From: Platycnemis pennipes
Lineage: Eukaryota > Arthropoda > Insecta > Odonata > Platycnemididae
Direction: 5' to 3'
DNA length: 64,000 nt
Assembly: GCA_933228895.1 (NCBI GenBank)
Contig: OW121857.1
Span: 5,208,001 to 5,272,000 of the forward strand
Positions 1 to 12,377 of the stretch are shown here, in pieces; positions within the stretch are counted from its first letter, which is position 1, and each line of letters starts with the position of its first letter. A program made the position numbers and the translations under genes. The notes beneath the pieces are model-generated. The model had not been told where the DNA came from. It did no database searches and saw only the letters and a list, made by a program, of their open reading frames with translations.

Positions 1-502
1 ATTTTATCTTTTCCCTACCACTGGTCAGTATCTACGGTGACTCTTGGATCAGTGAAATTCAAGGTGATGTCGAATGTGGCCGTCAAATATGTGTGACGCT
101 CACTACTTGTTCCAACCAGTAAATCTGTTTGATTTCTAGGTAGCTTAATGACCCACTTGCTCAATTTACATGTGAGGGATAACATATATAGAATTAACAG
201 TGATTTGAAATTTGCAAGCTGTGTCCGCTACTTTAGGGCAAGTTACTATGATGGTTTGATTTGAAGTGTTGGTTCTGTTATGATTTCATTTGTGGCCGCC
301 ACATTTTTTATATCTTTGATCCCGAAAGAGAAGTGTTGTAACATAATCATCAGTGGAGAGCACTCTACAGCAATCGTTTCGTTTTTACATCTCTTATTCA
401 GACATTGAAGATTGAATTCCTTATGGTATAGCCTATAGCCAATCCTACCTTAATTGAGCATTGTATTTCTGGTCTTCATGCTGCATTTTATTGTGCCCAC
501 AG
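1..502 (+). other. Intron or upstream sequence of the opsin gene
   Basis: This AT-rich sequence ends in a splice acceptor (gtgcccacag) directly before the opsin exon at 503. I see no exon in it. The preceding opsin exon, which should carry TM5 and cytoplasmic loop 3, must lie before position 1. Confidence 0.6.
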
Positions 503-669
503 ATTGCTCTGATGACCATCTCACTGTGGTTCATGGCATGGACCCCATATCTCATCATCAACCTTGCTGGATTGTTTAAGCCAGCCGCATTGAGCCCGTT
601 GGCTTCCATCTGGGGCGCTGTGTTTGCCAAGGCAAATGCTTGCTACAACCCCATCGTCTACGGCTTGAG
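503..669 (+). CDS. LWRh: Long-wavelength opsin, penultimate exon (TM6-TM7)
   Basis: This exon encodes the TM6-TM7 part of a rhabdomeric LW visual opsin, a Gq-coupled receptor of photoreceptor microvilli. It is 167 bp: 55 codons from [16 protein letters not shown], plus two bases. The acceptor is cag|ATT (phase 0) and the donor TTGAG|gtgagg (phase 2). TM6 has the WTPY motif. TM7 has [14 protein letters not shown]; the lysine codon at 629-631 is the Schiff-base lysine that holds retinal, and NPIVY is the NPxxY activation motif. [13 protein letters not shown] and the FAKAN context mark the LW class; UV and blue opsins differ here. The first TM5-side exons are outside the window. The frame is open and all key residues are present, so I infer a functional gene. 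Confidence 0.93.
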
Positions 670-1869
670 GTGAGGATCTAAAGCCAAACTGGTATGGTCA
701 TTAAATTCTGGTTAAAACGGATTGATGATTGAGGTGACAATATTGATTTAATTAAAAGGTAACTTAGGAGGCCGTTGAAAGGTAATTACTAGTTGTAATT
801 CTCGACTAAAGTGGGTGGTAAATATACTTTCATCATGTTTTGAAAACCTCTTAATCCTCTGAGGCACAGTGAAAACTCAATTTCAATCAATTCTCTATTC
901 AAAAAGCAATTTCTTATTGAATATTCTTTTGCAATTCTTTTTAGGAAAGATACTTAATGAGGTCTGTAATGAGTTACAAGCTCATGGTATAATATCTTTG
1001 TGCAAGTGAATGTAAAAATGAGATTATATTGCAGAGTTATTTCATTTTATTGGATATGAGTGAATTTTGATGGACTGTATTTGATTGTCGCATATTTCCA
1101 GCATCCATGTATGAATCTAATTACCTATTTGCATACTCTTGCATGACTACAAGGTTGATTCTTTTACTGCCTGTGGGCTGGTTAAACGGCCCTCTCTGGT
1201 TGTGCGAAAACTGCCTGTGGGCCAATATATCAACCGACAATTACATTGCATCATTAAGTACTTATAAAATAATACATTCATCCAATTATGGACTACATGA
1301 CTAATTTATGCATCCTCATAAAGTGAATTATAACATCAACATTGAGATAAAACATACTTTAATAAATTAAAATTAATTACTTTAAACAATGTAAAATTAA
1401 TCTTTTTACGAATTACATTGAAATGTGCTTGGCAGTTTTAGTAGTCTACTGACAGTAAAAGGATTAATGATGAAGTGGTGTGATTTTGGGCATGGGTCAG
1501 GAATAGGTTAGTGGTTTCATTCATATCCTGTAGAGGTCCTTGCGTGATTATGCTCCCAGAGGAATTATTGCCTGCCTGCCACCCTCAATGTCTCGTGGGA
1601 TCCTTTGTCATGTCTCACTCTTCATGTTTTTGCTGTGGATAACCAAAGCATCCCCCTCAGTGTCGATTAATGAGATGGGTGATGGCCATCTGGTATTGCG
1701 CTCATAGTTGACCCTAAAGAACTCTTTCACTCTCTGTACCATCTCTGCTGACGTGGGCAGTGTGACTAAATGATTGAATGGCTGAGTAGCTGCAGTCGAA
1801 ACAGCACCTTTTAGACTGAATATCACTGTTTTCATGACTTTTTAGACTCGTCATATCCTTCGAAAGATA

Positions 1870-2062
1870 ATCATCATACTAATATATAAAAATGAAATGG
1901 TATCTGTCTGTCTGCCAGTGCTATGTTCGTTATGTATCTCCTCACAAACTGCAGAGCCGATCGAGCTGAAATTTTGTAGGATTCTAGCGTATACACTAGA
2001 AGGTGCAAAGAAGAAGAATTTAAAAAAGGGCCCAGGTTCAATTCCTGGCGCCAATTATGTAT
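1870..2062 (+). repeat. Dispersed short repeat, SINE- or Helitron-associated type
   Basis: It contains a stretch beginning taatatataaaaatgaaatg, followed by tctgtctgtctg and then ctcctcacaaactgcagagc and a 'gatcgagctgaaattttgta' segment. This sequence type is familiar from dispersed arthropod repeats. It ends with GGTTCAATTCC near 2036, matching a tRNA-type pol III B box. The class is uncertain and only one copy is seen here. Confidence 0.4.
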
Positions 2063-3381
2063 TTACATTGGTTTAAATTGACTTTTTCGATTTATGGTAG
2101 CGAAGAGGTTTTTTTTTCGCCCAGTGAAATATCTAAATATTAATGAATTTCTTTTATTCTTTCTGTATTTAGTGGAAAATGTTTTAACTTTCTCATTCTC
2201 TTAACCGATTTACACTTTGTTATCGAGGTTTCTGGGTAGTGTGTAATTTACATTGAAATTTACTGTTTTTTTGTTATTTTCCAAGCGCTGCTAGGACCCT
2301 TGCCATTGTAGTCTCCGAAATGAAAGTCTCGTTGGTGCTTAAACAATTTGTGGTAGAGGGGTGGCATAAATGGAATTGTGCTTTTGGTGAGATTATAGGA
2401 AGGTAAGGAAGGCATTGCAGCCTACTCATGATGCAAGGTCAGCCAAATTTTTCCACAAAACTGACTGCTAGCACTACTCATCGATTCAGAAGGTTTGCAT
2501 TCAGTTAAAATTGGGAGTATTTAAATAACTGCTTAAGGGGTGTTCAAATTGTGAATGTTTTTTTATTTCTTTACGGGTTTCTGCATTTCAACAGACCTGG
2601 GACTTGAAAAGGAGAGATGGAAGGCTTTCAGATTGTCATCGATGGAGATAGCTTGAGATTTGAGATAGTTTACTCTCTCACAGATGATATCGGTTGGAAA
2701 TAGGAATCTGAAAGCAGGTAATGCAATCCAGGACTCCTCGAAATCTTTTCCCATCCCCTGGAGGAGTTATGAGAGCATTTCAGTCTGTGAGAATCTTTCA
2801 TTCAATGTGACCTCAATCATCTGATTTGCATGTACTTTTATCGTGTAGTTGTTTCTTTGAATAATTATCCTTCTCTCGATTCCAAAAATTCGAAGAAAGT
2901 AATCATTTCTGAGTGATAAAGAATAGGGGTGGTGCTGCATCCAAAGAGAGCTGGATGATTACTTTGGGTATGAGAACCAAAGCTTTGGGTGCCTTATCGG
3001 AAGAATGTTAGGAATCGGATTGAAATCTTAAAAGACGTCCAGTCCAAAGGCATGTACCCCTATATTCATCCTCTCCTTTTAGACTACCCCCCCTCTTTTT
3101 CCTTTTCAACCCTATCGAAATAGGGGAGTAGGTTGGTGCGTCAGGAAAAATCGAGAAAATATAGCACTGTGGTTGTAAAGACAACCATTTATACATAATT
3201 TATCAACATAATTCATGCCGTCTCAATGTCTCTTTCCAGTGTTTAGTAATCATGGCCCATTAGTTCAGTTCCAAGTGCAGAAACTGCAGCCTTTCTTCAA
3301 TGTCTGCAACGTAATAGATCAAGAGGAGAAATGATCAATGTGTAAAATACCAAGACTCTATCTCAATCTCTACATGTTTAA

Positions 3382-3522
3382 CCCTTTTGCTGCTGTGAAC
3401 GCACCTAGTACAATGGCACGGTAGGCTGCTGTGAACGTACTTTTTCGTCCTCACTGTAGCGCTTTCACTTTTCCGCTGCATGTGACGAGTAGGTATCCGG
3501 AGAGTGTGCCACAGTGAAAGGG
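3382..3522. mobile_element. piggyBac-like MITE (141 bp) with TTAA target sites
   Basis: The element is flanked by TTAA at 3378-3381 and 3523-3526. Its ends are inverted repeats: CCCTTTTGCTGCTGTG on the left, and CCCTTTCACTGTGG when the right end is read inward. TTAA duplication with CCC-starting ends is typical of the piggyBac superfamily. It has no coding capacity and lies in the opsin intron. Confidence 0.6.
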
Positions 3523-4842
3523 TTAACAAAAACAGCAATTCAAACCAACTTCTACAGTTAGGTTCGGTGAAGGGAGCCAAGCCAAATCATGTATGCCATC
3601 ATAAAATGCCGCATCTTCCACAGATCTCATGACTCACTTAAACCAAATGTCCGCAACTCCTTACAAATAGTCATTTGCTGGTCATGTTGTTTTTCTGTTA
3701 AAAGTGAGGTTTTATCCTCACTTTTTCCAGATAGGCTGTACCACAGATCCTGGAAAACAAAATCAAGGCCATGATACACTGATACTGTCCATTAATTGCT
3801 GACAATTACAGATAATGAGAAATCTGTTCCTCAGATAACATCCAAACTTGTACTTTCAGTGTTCAAGTGATTCTGATGAGCTTGGAAAGTGACGGAGAAA
3901 ATTGTGTCATTGATTACAGCAAGATTGATACTTTGCAACCTATTAATGCTGAATTGGAGGCTATGGAATGTAGTAGTTCTGAAATCATAGGCTATTCATG
4001 AGTGAGTCATGAAAAAGTGGACCGTGCCCCAACATTTTGAGTATAATTGGTTGGGGGGGAATATTTTTAAAATAATCAGCTGTGATTGGGTGGTGTACCA
4101 GGCCGTCAGATTTAGAAAGGAGTCCAAGAGACAGCTTCTGAGGAGGATTGCCGTGATGGGGAGATAGAGGTGCGTAGATGTTGTCAAGCATGGAAAGGGC
4201 TGCGTGTAATGTCATGAGCCATGTGCTTGTGCATGAAATGCTTCTAGCCGTATCATTCAAAATGAATTAATAAGGTGTAGTAATTTAAATATTTCCTCAC
4301 TAATGTTGTGAACTATGAAACTTTGGTTGCTGTGTGAAATGATGAGAAGATCATCCTCATAAAGCAAAAAATTGAGACTCAGTAATGTTCTGGTGTGACA
4401 GGAGAATGGTGTAGTCCACACGATTTTGAATTCCTTCTAAAAATACAAAGATTTAATGTCCAAATGCTTAGTACTTATCGAAGATCCCTATCTGCTTTCC
4501 CAGTTCCTTCATGCAGGTCAGTTTGACAAGCTTTGGTTTTCTCGGTTGCTGTGTGGCATTGCTTTGAAATGATGATCGACATTGAATTTCTGACAAACTA
4601 TTATAAGTTTGTAAAAAAATCCCTGAACTTTACTTGATCAGCGCCAGAAGCTTTTTTTAGATGATATAACGCCTTTTCATAATTATTTTTTTAAGAAACA
4701 TGCCCAACCAAGCCAATAATTAGCTAGATGGTCTGAAGTAGAAAAAAATTAATCAACCAACTTATTGAGTGCCATGAAAGGCATCCTGAGACTGTGTGGT
4801 AGGGGGTTTATAATCGCGGCATGTGCACCACGCACATGCAAC

Positions 4843-5139
4843 CAGTGGTGTCGGAAGTAGGGGGCAGGAGGGGTCGAAGGCCCCCACCCACAGAATTTGC
4901 CCCGGGCCCTTGAGAAATGAGTAGTCTTCATTAATAAAAATTAAATTGCTCTTGTTTCCTGCTAGTTTTTTCCCTTATAACATATATTCTAAAACCTTAA
5001 TATGCACTTTAACAGAATTCTAATCCCTACCACCTTGAGCACAAAATGCGGGCCCTTTTCTTAGGCACCGGGCCCTTTTCAAGGCTTACCCTCCTCCTCC
5101 CCACTCCTCCCCCCAGCAAAAATAGTTCCGACGCCCCTG
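4843..5139. mobile_element. hAT-like MITE (297 bp), copy 1
   Basis: The left end is CAGTGGTGTCGGAAGTA and the right end read inward is CAGGGGCGTCGGAACTA. A perfect 8-bp target-site duplication, CATGCAAC, lies at 4835-4842 and 5140-5147. Eight-bp duplications with CAG-starting ends are the hAT hallmark. The interior is non-coding and rich in gggccc-like blocks. A related copy lies at 60696-60981. Confidence 0.8.
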
Positions 5140-6728
5140 CATGCAACAAATAAGTACAGTGCTCCTTCTTTAGGGAAACATGTTGGCTATGCATGTCTAC
5201 TGGGAAGTAAAGCACAACAGAAACATTTTTTGAGATGTGAACAGTATAACATTGTTGTAAGAAGTTGGCATGTGCTTTGGTTTGCCAATTTTAAATTTTG
5301 CCGAGAAATCGGTATAAAATTGAATCCATTATTTGAAAATGGAATGACTTGCTCTTGAGGTTTGTGTTGGGCGAAGTGACCATGACTGCGCCCATGCCTG
5401 GCTCCGTGAAACAACATCTAGGCTGTTGTTAGACAGCCCATTATCTCAGTAGTGGGCCGCAAATGATGAATTCTGCCTCCTGCCAAGCATGTGCTGGCAT
5501 CTGTGACATTGTAGCCCTCTCATAGTGATTCTGAGGGCAAGTCAAAAATAAATCAGGTGTTGAAAAGTATGTGCCAGAAAATTTACCACCCACAGGTAAT
5601 TGGGAATTTTTACTGCTTTGAGTGTTATCTAATCAGCATACTAATTTCTTAGCACCTGTTTGGGGCATAGCGGATGGAGTTTTTTTTACCTCAATTACAG
5701 TGAAAATCTTGGTATCGAATGTAGAAACTGATGGAATTCATGTTTTATCCTTTGCAATCTTTTCATCGACTGGCCTCGTAATGTGTCCTAGCTCTACCAC
5801 TCTGCTTCCATTGTTTTTTTCTTGCATACTTTGTATTTTATCCAAGTCTGTGTTTGTTGGATGATCTATTGTATTGTAAACTTGTCTTACCTTGTATTTA
5901 TTGCTTCCATTTCCTCTGCTTCGTTACCTTAACTGCTAACATTCATTGAACATAAGAGACAGTCAATGTTTATTGCTGCATTGTACATTTCCCTTCATTT
6001 TTTCCTCCCTGATTTAATGCTGTGATTTGACCGCATATGCATGAAGTAGTTTACATTTGAATTTACAGTATGATGAGAGTGTGATGTCTGTGCTTCATCC
6101 ATTAGCACTCAATATAACGCATGAAATTGAAACACACAGACCTTTACCAGTTTTTTTTATCTGCAAGCTTAATTATTCACTTCCTGTTGCTACAGTAACT
6201 GAGAATATCTAAATCAGTTGATTTATCTTTGGGGAGAAGAATAATTGTTTCTAGCCCTTAGTTATTGAAATGTATTTTAGTACAGTCCCCAAATACCTAA
6301 ATGAATGTATGTTATACTTTGTACATACAGTAATTCCTTGAGAACACATGCTCGTTTAGCAAATATCCTGATAACACAAACCCTAATAATGGTCCCAGTA
6401 GTATTACATACTGTGATATAAAGTTTCGTTTATCATGAATTTTAGTTTGTGCGAATTGCAAACAATTTCTCCTATCCCTTGAATCAGTTTTTTGCATTAG
6501 GCGAACTGCTCTCAAAGAATGAAACTATGGCATGCCTACGTATGACACATGCAATGTTTGATATTCAGAATAAGAGCAATGGGGGAGGTGGGGGGGGGGT
6601 ATGGCAGTGTCAATGAACCTTTTGTTCTACACATTCAAGTCTGTTTGCCCACATGTTTTCCTTTTCAATTTTGCTTTCTGTGAGCTTATCGCTTGTCTAC
6701 TCCACTTTTGTACTCCTGTTTGGAGGAG

Positions 6729-7261
6729 AATGGGATATTTTACTATATTTTATTAACAGTCGAATCTGATACAGTTTGTAAAATAAAAAGACCTGTATTT
6801 TTCAGTTTTTCGATCCGTCAATTAGTTCTTGAGTTATAAGCGGCGATAAACTGATGTTTTTAACCCTTTCGGAAAAGTGGGCGTGGTGCAACCTCTGACG
6901 CATAACAACTTCGTCCAATCACAACTGAGTCCGCGAAGCTAATTTGCCTTATCGCAAAGGGGGGGACACAGCTGACTATGCCAATAGGAGTGATTGCGAC
7001 AGCATCTGTGCGAGCAGACCTTCCAAGAATCCCCCTCCACTCCCTTCCCATAAGAGCAGTCAAGGACGGGAGGAAAATGACGTCAATGCTATCACAGCAG
7101 CATTTTAGGTGGGCGTCACCTTTTGCTTATTTTATTTTTTGATTTATGAGTGAATGGTTGTGGTTAGAAGATTATTTTTTTCGCTAAAATTCATTTTTCG
7201 TTTCAATCTAACGATTTTATGTACAAAATTGCGGTTTCGGTTCCGAGTGAACGTCCCCGTT
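6729..7261 (+). repeat. Repeat A, copy 1 (~530-bp TIR-type element)
   Basis: This is one of five copies in the window (others at 17701, 39643, 44626 and 53482). The left end reads AATGGG..TTTTAC and the right end, read inward, AACGGGGACGTTCAC, so the ends are diverged inverted repeats. Internal landmarks shared between copies are aaagtgggcgtggtgcaacc, a CCAATCAC block, gccttatcgcaa, a CCAATAGGAG block, a perfect TGACGTCA at 7078-7085, and gtgggcgtcaccttttgc. It has no coding capacity. It is probably a non-autonomous DNA transposon; the superfamily is unknown. Confidence 0.7.
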
Positions 7262-9486
7262 CTTTCCGTGACTCAAGGGGGCAATGCATATGTATGGGAC
7301 CCTGAGAGGGACTTGCTCCTCATTTGATCTTTTGACCCTCCTGGGCAGTAGCCTTGTGTTTGAAGGGCAATGTCATTTGGTATGATGAAATAAGTTTTGG
7401 AGTCGAAGTGGAGGTTTGGTGAACCTAGTGGTGGCATCCTCTCTTTGGAATACAATGTGTGAGGTGTAACGCTAGCTAGTGAAGCAGAAACAGCAAGTTA
7501 TGAACATTTACGTTTTGCAATGAGTATGCGTAAGTAATGAAAAAATCAGAACTGAAATCAATGCTTTTCCTGTACGTTGTGCCTTGCGTGTGTCCTCCAA
7601 GACTGCTTCCGTTTCACCTGAACAGGAAAAATTATAATTCCCCCTCACATTGGCTGATAGATCTCCTGTGAGGAGCCAATTGTGATCAAGCTCATCCAAT
7701 CTCGGCCCTCTGTAGACATGTTGCAGCATCAACTAGCAGCTAGTTGTCAGGTCTTATTTCAGTTGGGTGTTGATATGTGGACCATTCATTTTATTCTTGG
7801 CCATACAATGCCAGACTTCCGAAATTGTTGTGTCCGGCAGGAATGAAGTCATTGTGTATGCACGGAAGGAAATAAGTCACTATGGTGTCTCAGTTACAGA
7901 TGGGTAAATTACTGTAATTTTCAGGTAATTTTAAGTTTTGAGCTACAAATCCCTTATCAGAGGACTCAAAACGAAATCAAATAGCATTGAGATACAAATG
8001 TCGACGCTTACATCAAACATATTACGACGTTTATCTATTATAACTCAATAAAAAATTATAACGAAGTTGGCGCAACACGCAATTTGCCTCTCTTTTGTCA
8101 CACCATGAGAAATTTTCGTTCCAAAGACATACCTCTGCGCAATGTGCATTTGTTGTTTTACTCTGAATTAATCATGGACGCAATGTAGAGAAAATCGTTT
8201 TTGCTAATTTGTTTATAATATCACCCATTCCAATGGTTTCTTCGTGAGGAAAAATTTTCTGAAAAATGCAGTTTATTACGGTAATTTTCAGGGGTGTTGG
8301 TAATTTACTGAGTTGCCCATCCCTCAGTGATGAAGTACTGATGGGCAGTTGTTCTGGGTACTCAAGAGGGTGAACACGCTCATGAATTACATCATTGTTG
8401 TAAAACAACGCCAGTCTTTCAGCTGATTCTAAACCTTGTCTGTTGTTGACCTTTTGTAGTAAGGTCATAGCCTGGATTTTCTCATGGTGCCCCTATTTTT
8501 TTAGTCTGTTTGGATTTGTTGATAGTAACTGCTCAGCTCATTTTGAGGGGAGAGCTAAATCTCTAAAAACCAGTGTGAGCAAATTTTAACATCTGTCTTC
8601 TTTGTGCAGTTTGAATGGCCAGATTGTAATCTTTAGTGATGCCTTGTGTAAGGTGCTGAATTATTTCTTTTATTGGCAGTCCCTCTCCTTTGGTTAAATC
8701 CTGTTAAGTATTATGTGCTGCCATATTTACCTCTTAAAGTGAACATCTTTAGCCTGATGCTGTTTCTTTTTTGTTGTTTAGTATTTTGCTTCCTCTCTTT
8801 GCTACATATCACTTCTCTACATTCCGCAAAACTGTCAAAATAGTCTGTTTCCTCTTGTATAGTGTATTTTTTCTTTCTGATGCAATCTTTACTAGAATCT
8901 TCTCTGACACATTTTCGCAAGGCTATGTAGTTGTGTAGCTCTTGTTGTGCATGGGTATGAAGTCCTGTTGAGACCTCAAGTATTTATCACCATTGTCTAT
9001 AAGATGTTCAATGTTTTAGGTATATATTGCACCATTCATGTGGTTGTTTATGCTGATTTTTTTATAAGAGCATTGAAACGTCAAGCATACATGTTATTGT
9101 TGGCTCACTCTCATCAATTACTCCTTCATATTCCCATCAGATGATATTAATGGCATAAAAATTGCTAACTCTGTTTTGAAGTTTATTATCATCAATTCAT
9201 TATTATTATCAACATAAAATCTATCAAGTCATTGTCTGCAATTCTTTATTCCAATCGTGAGATTATGGAAAATGTTGGCGTTAATAGTTCTTTGATCAAC
9301 TTTCACGTTGCTATTAGAGTTATCCATAGGCTTATCTGTGCTTGGGATCAACTCTTGATCTTGGTTGGGATTTATAATCCACCAAATTCCCTCCTCCTCC
9401 TTTCTGTGGCTTGGAATTGTTGATTGTGTTTGGGGCTGGAGTGTTGTTGCTTGGGGAGTGAATGTGTCGTCTTCCTCGTCTTTCAG

Positions 9487-9616
9487 CCACCCTAAGTACA
9501 GAGCAGCCCTGTACCAGAAGTTCCCCAGCCTAGCGTGCACCAGTGGCGTTGGCGATGATGCTCAGTCACAGGCATCTGGAGCCACTACCGTCAGTGATGA
9601 GAAGTCAGCTGCCTAA
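9487..9616 (+). CDS. LWRh: Long-wavelength opsin, last exon (C-terminal tail)
   Basis: The acceptor is ctttcag|C. The split Ser codon is followed by HPKYRAALYQKFPSLAC and a polar tail ending SDEKSAA, then TAA at 9614-9616. HPKYRAALYQKFPSL is the canonical cytoplasmic helix 8 segment of insect LW opsins just after NPIVYG. The tail is rich in Ser/Thr (likely light-dependent phosphorylation sites for arrestin binding, by family analogy) and in small acidic residues. Phase 2 joins exactly to the exon ending at 669. The first base is the third base of the Ser codon. I see no damage. Confidence 0.93.
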
Positions 9617-9895
9617 CTTAAACGATGTTTTGATGTTGACCATTTGTTCTGCTCACTTTTGACTCCAGTTTATCTTTATCTGTCTCTTCTTATCCTTCAG
9701 CCTCATCAATTTTTCACAAATTTATGTACATATTTATTTCATGTGATGATTGACAAAAACTCTTTCTACATCTGCATGTAATGAAAATAACCTGTCAGTG
9801 GCAGGATGAAGATTTATTATTCTTCGATGGTCATTAGAGGATCTCCTGTCTACAGTTTGTATTTGCAATGAATAAATTACACTGTAATTGAGATC
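9617..9895 (+). other. Opsin 3' UTR with poly(A) signal
   Basis: This is the region after the opsin stop codon. A consensus AATAAA at 9871-9876 lies about 255 bp downstream, giving a 3' UTR of roughly 280 nt. The exact cleavage site is not determinable from sequence. Confidence 0.6.
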
Positions 9896-11385
9896 CATGA
9901 TGATTAAAATGCTGTTTGGAAAGAAAATGCTGTTTGATGGCTTGAAACTTTGAATGCATGAGAGCTTTAAGAGAAATTAGTTAATATTCAATCAAATCGA
10001 TACTGAATCTGATGAAAGTACACCTCAAACATCATGAAAGTTGGTGGACTTTAATGTATTTGTGGAAATCACTTTGTTGCAGTAGCCTTGTATGCTGTAC
10101 TTGGCTGCTAGATTAGTGGTTCTGTATTGCTATCCTGCTGAAGCTCACGGAGGCACACAGCTGAACTTGCCGAGGACGATTGTATTTGGAGCCAGAAAAT
10201 TCTGTGGCTCCAAAGGGCAGTGTCCTCTCATGATAGCTGCTTCTGGAAGTGACCTCGCAGGCGTGGTTGAATGCCTGATGCCATGAGGGTACCAAGTGGG
10301 CTTGACCTTTTCCGGGCCAAACAGGCTTGAGGCACAGAACTGAAGCGTTACTTGTCCAATTCACCATTTAGATACCTGATACCTATTATTTGCTTGATTG
10401 TGGATAAATATTACCCATTCAGATGGGTAAGTTCCTTGTTCAACATTCCTCGATATTTCCTGAGAATATGATAGTGGATCTCCAGCCTTTGATTATAAAA
10501 TTAACTGGAATTACCACATTTTCTGCATTTGAAGCACACACTAGTTTGAGCAAATTGCCTTTGATAGATAAACTACCATTGTATTTTTGTTGTTTAATTT
10601 AAATTAGAACTGGCATTTTACTGAATGATATTAATAAAGTTTGCAAAGTAAATTTTAATTTCAATAATGAGGATACTTAAGTGTTCCAGCTCTGTATTAC
10701 CAGAAGCTGGAGGGCAAAATCTTGTGGCCAAATATTACGCTGACATTGGATTTACAAGATGTGAAATTTTCCATTAGTCTTTTCTGAAAAATACTTATTG
10801 TACCTGCTGGAAAATAAACAACTAAGTATTTGCCTTTGTGAATATCTAAGAGAGGGATTGGTTAAAACACTGGGTGTGCTGTGTATAGGGGTTATCTGTG
10901 TCTATGTTCCAATGTACGACTTCATGGATGAAGATTGAAAGGACTCGTTGCTATTGATCTGTATGGTCAACTGGAATCATTCCTTGCTTAAGATCTTTTT
11001 GATTAAATGGAATCATTTCTTTGTTGAAGCTTTCACGGCTCATGGTGTGGCAAAAGGTTTTTGAGATATACACCATGTGTTGGTTAGTGTCAGCCTGATG
11101 TTTCTTGACCCCTGTTGGTCACTGTGTCAAGGGAAACAAATGCCCTCTGCTGATGTCACTCTCTATTTACACCACTCTCTGTGATTAAGTGGAAGATAAT
11201 AGGTGGGGATAATAGGTGTGGAGGGGAGTTTTTATTAATGACTGGGTCCCATGTGTGGTGGTTTCTTTTAAGCAGCATTTTAATCCACATCCACAAGTAA
11301 AACATTTTCTTAGAAGTAAGAAGGACAGAACTCCACTGCAAGTTCCCATACAGCGCATGTCATGTAATTATTAGTGTAGGTTGGG
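9896..11385. other. Intergenic, nothing recognised
   Basis: This follows the opsin poly(A) signal. A GC-richer patch at 10130-10330 has short open frames on both strands but matches nothing I know. Confidence 0.5.
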
Positions 11386-12370
11386 TCGAAATCTAGACTA
11401 AGGTGTATCCCCATATTTCCATAAACAATACTCGTGGTTGTTCGCGGTAAATTGAGTTGAACAGGTTCAACTCAAATTATCCCAACATTACACTAATTCA
11501 AAATAAACTTTTAATGAAGATTTTCTGTACGAACACTTGAGTTACGATTGTCCATGTTGATTACTTACTTCCTAGCCAACATGCAAATTTTAACATCTTA
11601 ACACGAAAGGCGATGAACAAGTTATGCATTCGTATTGTATTTTTCGGTTGAAACGTATAGTTTTCTACATAGGTATGTATTACGATTGGTTTCTGTAGAT
11701 GTCCGATTAATAAGATTATTATAGTTCCTTGAATTTCATGTTGACGGAAATATTTTTTCAGAACGTCTACAAACTTACGAAGGGAGTGTCCGATGCTGAC
11801 GCTAGTCTGATGTTAGGATGCTGACGAAACTTGGCAGGCGGGTATTCCCTGATTAATGATTTACGAATCACTCCCCTTATTGGGTTATAAATCCAATAAC
11901 TTCAACATAAAGTTTTAAATATTTTGTTACAATCATAACACTTAAAATTGCGCATCTTCCATCATGGGAAGCTGGGTCAGGGTTAAAGTAGGTATTTTAT
12001 TAGTATTCAATGCTTAAAATTACTCGTATTCCAGCAAGGAGAGTTGGGTCAGGGGTAAAGTGCTCCGTTCTCAATGTGACATTCATAGTTCGAATGTATC
12101 ATTTGTGAACATTTTTTTTCCATCGCAGTTTTCTTGTGCTACCGTCCCTGGTTATTAATATTTTTAACACGTCTATCCAGAATACACTTTACCTATCTTA
12201 CATGTAAATTACGTAATGAATGCATAGAATTACTTTTCATTCAATACCAGATTTGACCATAGACGAGTATTATCTGGTTTGGGGCGGACATATACAACCG
12301 TATATAGACTGAAATTATTCCACTTGTGAATGTGTATAAACAGTTTTTAGACAAGATAATTCCTGGATAT
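11386..12370. repeat. Unclassified repeat-like region with a partial internal duplication
   Basis: The motif GGGTCAGGG(T/G)TAAAGT occurs twice, near 11976 and 12048, each preceded about 30-40 bp upstream by a cttaaaatt stretch, so two degenerate units lie about 73 bp apart. The second is followed by agttcgaatg near 12088, like a weak pol III B box. A perfect 11-bp-arm palindrome lies at 11452-11475. It may be a decayed SINE or MITE; the boundaries are uncertain. Confidence 0.3.
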
Positions 12371-12377
12371 TAAACGG

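Larger units (their letters stand above)
670..9486 (+). other. Opsin intron of 8.8 kb
   Basis: The intron runs from gtgagg to ...ctttcag and joins the exons in phase 2 (AG+C gives Ser). It contains the repeats listed separately at 1870-2062, 3382-3522, 4843-5139 and 6729-7261. Otherwise (670-1869, 2063-3381, 5140-6728, 7262-9486) it is AT-rich sequence in which I recognise no exon or RNA gene. Confidence 0.8.

Noticed and set aside
9229..9616. Open frames on both strands upstream of the opsin tail exon
   Set aside because: The reading before 9487 is intronic. The ctttcag acceptor and the phase match with the exon ending at 669 define the true exon.
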